DNA from: JAICJR01 sp036555755
Lineage (GTDB): Bacteria; Actinomycetota; Thermoleophilia; Solirubrobacterales; Thermoleophilaceae
Length of the DNA: 57,611 nt
Assembly: GCA_036555755.1 (NCBI GenBank)
Contig: DATBKS010000301.1
Location: 1-57,611, forward strand
Direction: 5' to 3'
This document shows positions 34,193 through 41,760 of this stretch, one piece after another; positions within the stretch are counted from its first letter, which is position 1; every line of letters starts with the position of its first letter. The notes beneath the pieces are model-generated. The model ran no database searches and was not told the DNA's origin. It saw only the letters and a program-made list of their open reading frames with translations. A program made the translations under genes and the position numbers.

Positions 34193-35155
34193 CTACCGGA
34201 TCGCGAGCGGGTTCACCGGGCCGCCGACGCCGCCTCGAATAGGCAGAGGGCCGGCCGCCAGCAAGAAGTCGAAGTGGCCATCCGCCGCGCATGCAGCGGC
34301 GAGCGCGTCGAGCTGGAAGATCTCCCCGAGCAGTAGTCCCATGTGGACGATGCCCACCTCGTGGACGGGCAGGCGCCCGCCGCTGTCCTTCCCCAGGTGC
34401 TCCACGGCCCAGTTGTCGCACGCCACGCCTGCCACTCCCACCTCCTGGAGCCAGGGCAGGCAGTCGGCGCCGATCCCAGGCTCGAGCGGCAGCCTGCCGT
34501 GGACCTCGGTGAAGTTGACCCAATCGGCAGCCGCAGAGATCCGCCCCAAGTGGCCCGTGCGCACGAGGAGCACGTCGCCCGAGGCAAGCTCGACACGCTG
34601 CTCGGCGAGTGTGGACTCGAGGTCCGCAACCGTCACCTCGTTATCGGGCTCGAGCGACTCCGCTCCGTGATGGCGAGCGATGTCGACCAGCACGCCTCGT
34701 GTCACGAGCCGCCCGGCGACGGGCACGATGTCATTTGCGCGCGCGCCGCCGCTGGTCACCTCTGTGCAGGGCCGGCCGTTGTACATGAAGCCGCGATGGA
34801 ACACGTGCGAGAGCGCATCCCAGTGGGTGGCGGCATGGACCGACATCGCAAGCACGTCATCCGAGTACGCGCCGACGCTCTCCGCGGCCGCCGCGTCCGA
34901 TCCGGTTTCGGTCATGACGTGCTGTGGATTGAGCCGCCCGGATCCAGGCGGCTGGGGAAGATCGGAGCCCAACTCGAGCGCGAGCGACATAGCGGTCCCC
35001 GACCTGACGCAAGCTGCTGCCTGCACTCGCTTTTCCGGGGTGACCAGGTTCAGCATGCCCAGCTCGTCATCTGGCCCCCAGCGGCCCCAGTTGGACACCT
35101 CCCGAGCGAGTGCATCGATGCGTGTATCGATCGCTGATTCCGCGGCGTCGCTCAG
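34193..35155 (-). CDS. Cyclase family protein (kynurenine formamidase-like metal hydrolase)
   Basis: The 320-residue protein carries the metal site HAATHWDALSHVF (HxTHxDxxxH) and SGDVLLVRTGHLGR, typical of the cyclase/KynB-like family that hydrolyses amides, formamides or lactones. GIVHMGLLLGEIFQLDAL is a further family strand. The start is a CTG at 35153-35155: a perfect GGAGGTGAT ribosome site lies 5 bases upstream, and this gives the sensible N-terminus SDAAESAIDTRIDALAREV before SNWGRWGPDDELG. It overlaps the PfkB stop by CTGA. It is the last gene of the seven-gene catabolic operon; its substrate is unknown. Confidence 0.85.
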   Translation of the reverse strand: MSDAAESAIDTRIDALAREVSNWGRWGPDDELGMLNLVTPEKRVQAAACVRSGTAMSLALELGSDLPQPPGSGRLNPQHVMTETGSDAAAAESVGAYSDDVLAMSVHAATHWDALSHVFHRGFMYNGRPCTEVTSGGARANDIVPVAGRLVTRGVLVDIARHHGAESLEPDNEVTVADLESTLAEQRVELASGDVLLVRTGHLGRISAAADWVNFTEVHGRLPLEPGIGADCLPWLQEVGVAGVACDNWAVEHLGKDSGGRLPVHEVGIVHMGLLLGEIFQLDALAAACAADGHFDFLLAAGPLPIRGGVGGPVNPLAIR

Positions 35156-36132
35156 GACCGATCACCTCCGCGCGCGAGTGTCCCGACCTCCTCAGGCGCG
35201 TGGTCCGCGAGGAACGCGAGCGTCGAGTCGAGATCGCGGATGCCCGCGTCCGACCCGAGGCCCTGCACCACCTGGGCGGCGGCGGCCGTCCCCAGCCACG
35301 CTGCCGACTCCTCGCTCCAGCCCGAGAGCACGCCGACGATGAAGCCGGCGGCGTATGCATCGCCGCATCCAGTCGTATCGACCACCGGCACGTTGAACGC
35401 CGGGAGAAACGCATCGCCGCGCTCGGACGCGACGAGGCTTCCCTCGGCGCCGAGCGTCGCGACGACGCAGCCCACGCCAAGGCGCCGCAGCGCGGCAGCG
35501 GCCTCGGAGGGATCGCTGCACCCCGTCATGCCCTGGAGTTGCTCCGCGTTCGGCAGGAAATAGTCGGCGTAGCGGAGCGCCGGCGCGAGGCGTTCGGCCA
35601 TCTCCTCGTCGCAGGGTATGAGCACGTCGAGGCTCGTTGGGACGCCGCGCGAGCGCGCGAACTTCACGACTTCCACCAGCGGTTCGCCGGCAAAGTCGCC
35701 GAGCACATCCACACCGCCGACGTGCAGGAAATCGGCCTCGGCGATCGCGTCGAGGTCAATGTCGGCGAGTGTTAGGTGGCTGTTCGCGCCCGGCAGGCGG
35801 ATGACCACCTGGCGTTCGCCGTCGTCCCCGATGAGCAGGATCGACACGGAAGTCTGGAGCCCCGGCTTTCGAGCGAGGCGCGTGGTGTCGACGCCGCGGC
35901 CCTCCAGCATCTGGACCAGCAGCTCGCCGAGGTGGTCGTCGCCGATGGCGCCCAGCACGACCGTCTCGACCCCGAGCTTCGCCAGGTCAACTGCGGTGCC
36001 GGCGGCGGTCCCGGCCGCGGTGATGCTGACCTCGTCCACCTCGTGTCTCCCACCGGCCATCGGCGGGGTGCCCACCGGCCGGGCGAGAACGTCGACGATG
36101 TGGACGCCGAGGCTCGCGACCCGTGGGCTCAT
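35152..36132 (-). CDS. PfkB family carbohydrate kinase
   Basis: The 326-residue protein has the two PfkB signatures. The first region is AGTAAGTAVDLAKLGVETVV and LGAIGDDHLGELLV; the second is VVDTTGCGDAYAAGFIVGVL, with the catalytic Asp in the GCGD loop. It phosphorylates a sugar or nucleoside hydroxyl using ATP in the cytosol. Its position, directly downstream of a class II aldolase and overlapping it by 4 bases, points to phosphorylation of an imported sugar ahead of aldol cleavage. Substrate choice cannot be read from sequence. The start codon is ATG 36130-36132. Confidence 0.93.
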   Translation of the reverse strand: MSPRVASLGVHIVDVLARPVGTPPMAGGRHEVDEVSITAAGTAAGTAVDLAKLGVETVVLGAIGDDHLGELLVQMLEGRGVDTTRLARKPGLQTSVSILLIGDDGERQVVIRLPGANSHLTLADIDLDAIAEADFLHVGGVDVLGDFAGEPLVEVVKFARSRGVPTSLDVLIPCDEEMAERLAPALRYADYFLPNAEQLQGMTGCSDPSEAAAALRRLGVGCVVATLGAEGSLVASERGDAFLPAFNVPVVDTTGCGDAYAAGFIVGVLSGWSEESAAWLGTAAAAQVVQGLGSDAGIRDLDSTLAFLADHAPEEVGTLARGGDRS

Positions 36133-36788
36133 TCGACCGAAGCGTGCGTGGTCGCGTAGCGGCGGCGCTTGGCTTCCGCTGCGACCTCTTCGACCTGCTC
36201 TGCGCTCAAGAGGCGCGGCTCACCAAACAGCTTCGCCTGCCAGTAGATCTGCGCGAGCCACTCAAGCAGCACGGTGAGCTCGTAGGCCTCCGCCAGCGAC
36301 GACCCGTACGTGATGGCCCCGTGGTTTCGCAGCAGCACGCCCTTGCGATCCTTCACCAGCGTCGCGACCCTGTCCGCCAGCTCGTCCGATCCGAACCGCT
36401 CGTACTCGGCGACGGGGACCGTGTCCCCGCCGAAGCGATGGATGCCGTAGTGGATCGCTGGCAGCACGTCCACCGTGCAGGCGAGCGTCGTGGCGAACGG
36501 CGAATGGGTGTGCACGACGGCGGCCGCGTCCGTTGCCCTGTAGATCTGCGTGTGCAGCGGCGCCTCGGATGACGCGCGCAGCCGACCGTCTACCTGGCGG
36601 CCCGACGAATCGAGCACGCACAGGTCATGACGCTCCACGAGCTCATAGGGGACGCTCGTCGGCGTGATCGTGATCTCGTCGTCGACACGGATGCTGATGT
36701 TGCCCGCGGTCCCGGTCACGAGACCCGTGTCGGACATCAAGCGCGCGCAGTGAACTATCTCGTCGAGTCGAGCCTCGTGATCGCTCAT
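36129..36788 (-). CDS. Class II aldolase/adducin family aldolase (fuculose-phosphate aldolase-like)
   Basis: The 219-residue protein has the zinc site HTHSPFATTLAC (two His) and a third His in LRNHGAITYG, plus GLVTGTAGNISIRVDDEITI near the N-terminus, the FucA/AraD signature. It would split a phosphorylated ketose or ketoacid into a C3 or C2 fragment and dihydroxyacetone or glycolaldehyde phosphate. It overlaps ThuA upstream and PfkB downstream by 4 bases each (ATGA). The mid-operon position beside kinase and transketolase suggests a sugar pathway. Epimerase relatives of the AraD type are an alternative. Confidence 0.9.
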   Translation of the reverse strand: MSDHEARLDEIVHCARLMSDTGLVTGTAGNISIRVDDEITITPTSVPYELVERHDLCVLDSSGRQVDGRLRASSEAPLHTQIYRATDAAAVVHTHSPFATTLACTVDVLPAIHYGIHRFGGDTVPVAEYERFGSDELADRVATLVKDRKGVLLRNHGAITYGSSLAEAYELTVLLEWLAQIYWQAKLFGEPRLLSAEQVEEVAAEAKRRRYATTHASVE

Positions 36789-37615
36789 ACCGCAAGCGCG
36801 GTCGCGTGCTCGGCGGCCCACGCGTGCGCGGAATCGGAGCCGACCCATTCGATCGCGTTGGTGACGACCCGGCGGAAGCCTTCGTTCGCGTAGGCGGCTG
36901 ACGCGTGCCCCGGCTGGAAGTAGACGATGGGGCTCCTCCCCGCCGACTTCACCCAGCCGATAATTCCGCTGCCGCGCGGATGCGTCCAGCCCTCCCTGTC
37001 CCACAGGCGCCCGCGAATCGCGAGCTCGCCGCTGTAGAAGTGCTCCGCCGACATGTCGAAGTCCGTGCGGAACAGCGGGATGATCCGGTCCTCCAGGATC
37101 GGGTTCAGGTACATCTCGTCGACGATGTCGAAGCCGTCCTCGACGCCGGCGCAGACCGGGTGCGACGGGTCGATGCACGAGATGTGATGCGTGAGCTCCT
37201 CCGTGTAGCCGGAGGCGGGCCACTGCCGGCCCTCGAGCTCCCCGGGGAGGTAGTGCCAGCGGCCGCCCACCACCTCCGCCCACAGCGGCCATGTCGGCCA
37301 AGCGGACATCGAGTGGTGGAGGAAGACGATTCCCTGCCCCGCCTCGAGCATGGCGGCGAAGGCCTCGGCATAGTCGGCGGGCGGCTCGAGCAGCTTCGGC
37401 GGATCGGGCTTCTGGAACTCGAAGCCCTGCATGTCGTAACAGACGATCGCGTCGAACTCGCCGGCTCGCTCCGGGCGGAAGTACTCCCGCGCCCCGGGAA
37501 CGGGCGCGTGCTGCCACTCGATACCCGGGAGCTCGTCGAAGGTCGCGAGGAATGCCTCCTCCTCGAACGGGTGCCCTCCGGTGACGACGAGGACTTTGGA
37601 TTTCCGATCGCTCAC
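36785..37615 (-). CDS. ThuA domain protein
   Basis: The 276-residue protein KSKVLVVTGGHPFEEEAFLA, then GQGIVFLHHSMSAWPTWPLW, GFDIVDEMYLNPILEDRIIP and SPIVYFQPGHASAAYANEGF, is the glutamine-amidotransferase-like ThuA fold. ThuA proteins act with 3-keto sugars and glycosides in rhizobia and other bacteria, often in sugar-catabolic operons. The Cys nucleophile of true amidotransferases is replaced by His in FLHHS. It overlaps the aminotransferase gene by 4 bases. The exact reaction is unknown. Confidence 0.88.
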   Translation of the reverse strand: MSDRKSKVLVVTGGHPFEEEAFLATFDELPGIEWQHAPVPGAREYFRPERAGEFDAIVCYDMQGFEFQKPDPPKLLEPPADYAEAFAAMLEAGQGIVFLHHSMSAWPTWPLWAEVVGGRWHYLPGELEGRQWPASGYTEELTHHISCIDPSHPVCAGVEDGFDIVDEMYLNPILEDRIIPLFRTDFDMSAEHFYSGELAIRGRLWDREGWTHPRGSGIIGWVKSAGRSPIVYFQPGHASAAYANEGFRRVVTNAIEWVGSDSAHAWAAEHATALAV

Positions 37616-38853
37616 GCCTGCACCGCCTCCAGGCCGTACTGAGCCGCGTCGAGGAAGCGGTCGACGTCCTCGTCGCCGTGGGCCGCAGACAGGAACCAGT
37701 TGTGCCGCGGGTGCACGATCACGCCGCGGTCGAGCATCACCGCGGCAAATGCGCTGGCCTTGGCGAAGTTCTCGTCGTCGGGGAAGCTCAGATTCGGCAT
37801 CTGCACCGGGCCGGTCTGCCGGATAGGGACTCCGAGCTCATCCGCGAGCTGGTTGAACTCGTCCCGCAGCCGGTTCCCGACTCGCTCCATGACGGCCACG
37901 GCGTCCTCGTCCCGCAGCGTGTTGATCGTTTCAACCGCCGCCGCCATCGGCACCGCCTGGAACCAGAACGAACCGGTGACGAAGATTCGCGACGCGGCGT
38001 CCGCGTAGCGTCCACGGCCCAGGATGGCGGCGAGCGGATAGCCGTTCGCGATCGCCTTGCTCCAGCCGCTGATGTCGGGCTCGACTCCGAGCGGCTCCCA
38101 GCTGCCCCCGTGGTTGATCCGGAAGCCGGCCCGGACCTCGTCCATCACGAGCGCGGCATCGAGCTCGTCGCAAAGCTCGCGCAGCCTGCGGGCGAACGCG
38201 GGATCGACCTCCTCCTGGTCGAAGCCGGCGTTGTGCTTGAAGGGCGAGGTGATGATCGCCGCGACGTTGCCGGCACCGGCCTCCTCGATCGCCCGCTCGA
38301 CGCTCGCGGCGTCGTTGTACTCGTAGTAGTGCAGGTTGGCCCGGTCTTCCGGGGTGACGCCGTCCATCCGGATGGTCGCCCACGGTGCCGCACCGTGATA
38401 GGCCCCATTCGCGACCAGCACCTTGTTCCGGCCGGTCTCGGCGCGAGCAACCATCAGCGAGATCGTGGTGGCGTCGGTGCCGTTCTTCCCGAAGATCGCC
38501 CAGTCGGCATGCGCGACGCGCTCGACGAGTAGCTCGCCGAGCTCCACCATGCACGGCGCCGGCCCAGGCTGGGTGTCGCCCTTTGCCAGCTGCGCCGCGG
38601 CCGCCTCCTCGACGCGAGGGTGCTTGTAGCCGAGGATCATCGGGCCGAAGCTGCACATGAAGTCGACGTACTCGTTGCCGTCGACGTCCCACACGCGCGT
38701 GCCCTCCGAGCGCTCGTAGAACTGCGGGTAGGTGTCGGGCAGGTAGCCGACGGTCATGTGCCCGAACATCCCGCCGGGGATCACCGCGGCGGCTCGCCGT
38801 CTGAGGTCGTGGTCGCGCGTGCGAACCTTCTCGCCGCTGGCGATGTCAGCCAT
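37612..38853 (-). CDS. Class III PLP aminotransferase, glutamate-1-semialdehyde aminomutase-like
   Basis: The 413-residue protein has NGTDATTISLMVARAETGRN for the phosphate cup, MDEVRAGFR with the ring-contacting Asp238 and SGWSKAIANGYPLAA with the PLP Lys266, the features of the GSA/omega-transaminase group. It lacks the surroundings of heme biosynthesis, so tetrapyrrole synthesis is unlikely; transfer of an amino group to or from a carbonyl sugar or amino acid fits the operon better. It overlaps the transketolase C-subunit gene by 8 bases. The presence of a transaminase suggests the pathway handles an amino-substituted substrate. Confidence 0.9.
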   Translation of the reverse strand: MADIASGEKVRTRDHDLRRRAAAVIPGGMFGHMTVGYLPDTYPQFYERSEGTRVWDVDGNEYVDFMCSFGPMILGYKHPRVEEAAAAQLAKGDTQPGPAPCMVELGELLVERVAHADWAIFGKNGTDATTISLMVARAETGRNKVLVANGAYHGAAPWATIRMDGVTPEDRANLHYYEYNDAASVERAIEEAGAGNVAAIITSPFKHNAGFDQEEVDPAFARRLRELCDELDAALVMDEVRAGFRINHGGSWEPLGVEPDISGWSKAIANGYPLAAILGRGRYADAASRIFVTGSFWFQAVPMAAAVETINTLRDEDAVAVMERVGNRLRDEFNQLADELGVPIRQTGPVQMPNLSFPDDENFAKASAFAAVMLDRGVIVHPRHNWFLSAAHGDEDVDRFLDAAQYGLEAVQA

Positions 38854-39898
38854 CGTTTCCTTTCGCTCCGATGAGATCGCGTGCTACCGACTCGACGCCG
38901 GCCGCATCGAGCCGGTAGTGGCTGTAGAGGGCGGCGGGCGGCCCGACCAGAACGTGCTCGTCGGGCACGCCGTGGCGGCGGAACGGTACGCCCACCCCGG
39001 CATCCGCGAGCGTTTCCGCCACAGCGGAACCCAGCCCGCCGGTGATGTTGTGCTCCTCGACGGCGAGGATCGCGCCCGTCTCGGCGGCAGCCGCGAGCAC
39101 CTCGTCGCGGTCGAGCGGATCGACCGTGTGCATGTCGACCACGCGCGCCTGGATGCCGTCGGACGCGAGGCTGTCGGCCGCGTCGAGGCAGGCACGGACC
39201 TCGGAGCCGGTGGCGATGATCGTCAGATCTGCGCCGTCGCGAAGGCGGATCGCCTTCCCGATCTGGAAGTCCCCCGGAACCTCGCTGTAGACCTCCGGAT
39301 CGCGCCCGCGGCCGAGCCTGATGTACATGGCGCCCGGCCAGTCGAGGCAATCGCGAAGAATCGCGCGAAGCTGGTTCGCGTCGGCCGCGCAGATGACCGT
39401 CAGGTCTGCGATCGCCCGAGTGATGGCGATGTCCTCGAGCGCGTGGTGGCTCGTCCCGTAGAAGCCGAGGCTCATGCCCGAGTGATGGGCCAGCAGCCGC
39501 ACCGGCATCCCGGTGTACGCGCAGTCCGTCCTCACCTGTTCGCACGCGAGCAGCGCGAGATACGCCGCGAAGGTGGCCGCGAACGGGATCAGCCCGGTGG
39601 ACGCCAAGCCGGCCGAGATCGACACCATGTTCTGCTCGGCAACGCCGACGTTGAAGAAGCGATCCGGATGCCGCGCGGCGAAGTCGACGGTGCGGTTCGC
39701 GTGCGCGAGGTCAGCCGTGAGCACCACGATCCGCGGATCGGAGTCACCGAGGTCGGCGAGCACCTCGCCCGCGACGAACGCCGGAATGGTCTTCGCCTCG
39801 ATCCCCTTGCCGGTGCGCTCGTCCTTTGCATCGGCGCTGCCGCGGAAGGTGTCGCTGATCTCCTGACCGACGGTCTCCTCGCGTGTCACGTCAGCCAT
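38846..39898 (-). CDS. Transketolase family protein, C-terminal subunit (pyrimidine-binding and C domain)
   Basis: The 350-residue protein has FFNVGVAEQNMVSISAGLAS with the catalytic Glu that activates thiamine diphosphate, VRLLAHHSGMSLGFYGTSHH, and the C-terminal domain ending LVGPPAALYSHYRLD. It equals the second half of a transketolase and pairs with the upstream N-subunit in a split enzyme. Split transketolases move a ketol group from a ketose phosphate to an aldose phosphate. ATG 39896-39898 overlaps the N-subunit stop by 8 bases, a coupling that suggests fixed stoichiometry. Confidence 0.92.
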   Translation of the reverse strand: MADVTREETVGQEISDTFRGSADAKDERTGKGIEAKTIPAFVAGEVLADLGDSDPRIVVLTADLAHANRTVDFAARHPDRFFNVGVAEQNMVSISAGLASTGLIPFAATFAAYLALLACEQVRTDCAYTGMPVRLLAHHSGMSLGFYGTSHHALEDIAITRAIADLTVICAADANQLRAILRDCLDWPGAMYIRLGRGRDPEVYSEVPGDFQIGKAIRLRDGADLTIIATGSEVRACLDAADSLASDGIQARVVDMHTVDPLDRDEVLAAAAETGAILAVEEHNITGGLGSAVAETLADAGVGVPFRRHGVPDEHVLVGPPAALYSHYRLDAAGVESVARDLIGAKGNDG

Positions 39899-40841
39899 TG
39901 GCGCCTCCCGGGACCAGCGGTTGCAGGCCCTGCTCGATCTCGGCGACCACGTCGTCGTAGTCCTCGCCCTGGAGGTTGCCGACATGCCAGTTGATGTCGC
40001 CCTCCATGCGCCGGACGCCGCGGCCCTTCACCGTGTCGGCGATCACCAGCTGAGGCGGCCCGACCGCGGCCGTGTCGAGCTCGCCGAAGACGTCGAGGAT
40101 CGCATCGAGGTCGTGTCCGTCGACGTCGTAGACCTGCCAGCCGAAGCTCTCGAAGCGCGACCTGAGCGGTTCGACGCCCATGATGCTCTCCGTGTTGCCG
40201 TCGATCGACAGGTGGTTGCGATCGACGATCCCGACGAGCGACCCGAGCTGGAATTGCCCCGCGGCCATCGCCGCTTCCCAGATCTGCCCCTCGCCGAGCT
40301 CGCCGTCGCCCATCATGCAAAAGACACGGAAGGAGCGCTGCTGAACACGGGCGCCGAGCGCCATTCCCACGCTCACCGACAGGCCGTGGCCGAGCGACCC
40401 GGAGCTGAAGTCGGCGCCCGGGATCTTGCGCATGTCCGGGTGGTCGCCAAACGCGCTGCCGAGGCGCGTGTAGTTGTCGAGGAGCGAGCTGTCGAAGAAG
40501 CCGACGTCCGCCATGACCGGGTACAGGCCGATCGCCGCGTGGCCCTTGCCGAGGACGAAGCGGTCGCGGTCCGGCCAATCCGGCTCGTCGGGCCGGTAGC
40601 GCAGCTCCGCGTAGTAGAGAGCAGCAAAGAGCTCGGCGGCGGAGAGGGTGCTCGTGTAGTGGCCGGCTCCCGCGATGCGGGTGAGCCGCACCGTCTCGAG
40701 CCGGACGAACTTCGCCCGATCCCGAAGGCGCTCGATCAGCTCTGCCCGCTCGGGGGTTCCCCGCGGCGGGTGGTTAATTCCGGTGGTCAACTCCGGCTTC
40801 GTCCAACGCTCGGGGTCGCCTGTCAAGCGGCTAGGATACAT
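39891..40841 (-). CDS. Transketolase family protein, N-terminal subunit (TPP diphosphate-binding)
   Basis: The 316-residue protein has GHYTSTLSAAELFAALYYAE, DRFVLGKGHAAIGLYPV, and the thiamine-diphosphate metal site GDGELGEGQIWEAAM with a following NHLSIDG. These cover the PP-domain of transketolase, the half missing from the next gene. It is the first gene of the seven-gene operon. The promoter lies in the 102-bp divergent region shared with tetR, where a TCGGACGTT motif is found; no clear ribosome site precedes the ATG, so the mRNA may be leaderless. Confidence 0.92.
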   Translation of the reverse strand: MYPSRLTGDPERWTKPELTTGINHPPRGTPERAELIERLRDRAKFVRLETVRLTRIAGAGHYTSTLSAAELFAALYYAELRYRPDEPDWPDRDRFVLGKGHAAIGLYPVMADVGFFDSSLLDNYTRLGSAFGDHPDMRKIPGADFSSGSLGHGLSVSVGMALGARVQQRSFRVFCMMGDGELGEGQIWEAAMAAGQFQLGSLVGIVDRNHLSIDGNTESIMGVEPLRSRFESFGWQVYDVDGHDLDAILDVFGELDTAAVGPPQLVIADTVKGRGVRRMEGDINWHVGNLQGEDYDDVVAEIEQGLQPLVPGGANG

Positions 40842-40853
40842 ATCGGACGTTCA
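40841..40853. promoter_or_regulatory. Candidate operator (tatcggacgttca) at the transketolase promoter
   Basis: The core TCGGACGTT appears here, 2 bases from the transketolase start codon, again at 41577-41585 before the ABC transporter gene, and in reverse at 41531-41539. A shared site in both intergenic regions flanking tetR suggests TetR binding. This is an inference from motif sharing. Confidence 0.45.
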
Positions 40854-40943
40854 ATCATCAACCGCCCGGGGTACGTGAGCGCATGATCCGGAGCGGAAAC
40901 GGAAATCCGCCACAGAGCGCAACCCGTCCTAAGGAGAACGAAG

Positions 40944-41564
40944 GTGCCGAAGATCGTTGACCATGACGCACGCCGCGAGGAACTCGTGGAGGCGACGTGG
41001 AGAGTGATCGCGCGAACCGGGACGGTTGGCGCGACCATGCGTGAGATCGCCCGCGAGGCCGGCGTCTCGACCGGACTGCTCGCCCATTACTTCGCCGACA
41101 AGGAGGCCCTCCTCTCCTTCTCGCTCCGCCTCTCGCATCGGCGTGTCTACGAGCGCATTCACGCGCAGACGCGAGGCGTCGTCGGCCTCCCCGCACTCCG
41201 CGTAATCATGCTGGAAGCGCTCCCGCTGGACGAAACCAGGCTCCTCGAGGCGCAGATCGAGATGAACTTCCTGTCGCTGGCCGTGGGCAACGAGGCGCTA
41301 CGCGAACTCCAGGGCCGGGAATTCGAGCGCTTCTGGGACGAGCTCCATCACCGAGTGAGCGAGGCGCAGGAACTCGGGGAGATATCGACGACCCTCGACG
41401 CCGACTGGATCACCCATCAGCTGATCATCCTCGTCGAGGGCATCTCGCAAGAGGCGGTGCTCTATCCGGCACGAGTCGATCCCGAGCACCAGGTGGAGAT
41501 CCTCGAGCACTTCTTCGAGCAGGTGAGCGCAACGTCCGAAGCGTCGACGCCGAGCCGGCGTTAA
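40944..41564 (+). CDS. TetR family regulator (BetI-like) of the catabolic locus
   Basis: The 206-residue protein ARREELVEATWRVIARTGTV, then GATMREIAREAGVSTGLLAH followed by YFADKEALL, is a TetR HTH with the S-T-G-L-L-A-H-Y-F turn seen in BetI-type regulators. The C-terminal domain binds a ligand. The GTG 40944 start has AAGGAG 7 bases upstream. The gene lies between the leftward catabolic operon and the rightward ABC importer, so it is the most likely common repressor. Confidence 0.9.
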   Translation: MPKIVDHDARREELVEATWRVIARTGTVGATMREIAREAGVSTGLLAHYFADKEALLSFSLRLSHRRVYERIHAQTRGVVGLPALRVIMLEALPLDETRLLEAQIEMNFLSLAVGNEALRELQGREFERFWDELHHRVSEAQELGEISTTLDADWITHQLIILVEGISQEAVLYPARVDPEHQVEILEHFFEQVSATSEASTPSRR

Positions 41565-41585
41565 CAATTCTTTATTTCGGACGTT
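41531..41585. promoter_or_regulatory. Inverted AACGTCCGAA / TTCGGACGTT pair upstream of the ABC importer
   Basis: AACGTCCGAA (41531-41540) lies in the last codons of tetR and TTCGGACGTT (41576-41585) is 176 bases before the binding-protein gene. They are exact inverted copies separated by 35 bases. They also match the site near the transketolase start, so they are candidate TetR boxes. The first copy is inside coding sequence and may be chance. Confidence 0.4.
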
Positions 41586-41760
41586 TGCTATATTACCCGC
41601 GGCGTGACTGACCGCGGAGCGGAGAAGAAGCGCACTCTGGCCACTCAACTCGCTGGCGCTCCTCTGCTCTGCCGTGCTGCATCTCGATGGACCCGAGGGA
41701 CGGCTCCGGCCCCCACGGGCGACTCAACGGACTCTGCCACCTCCACCGAGAGGAAGACCC

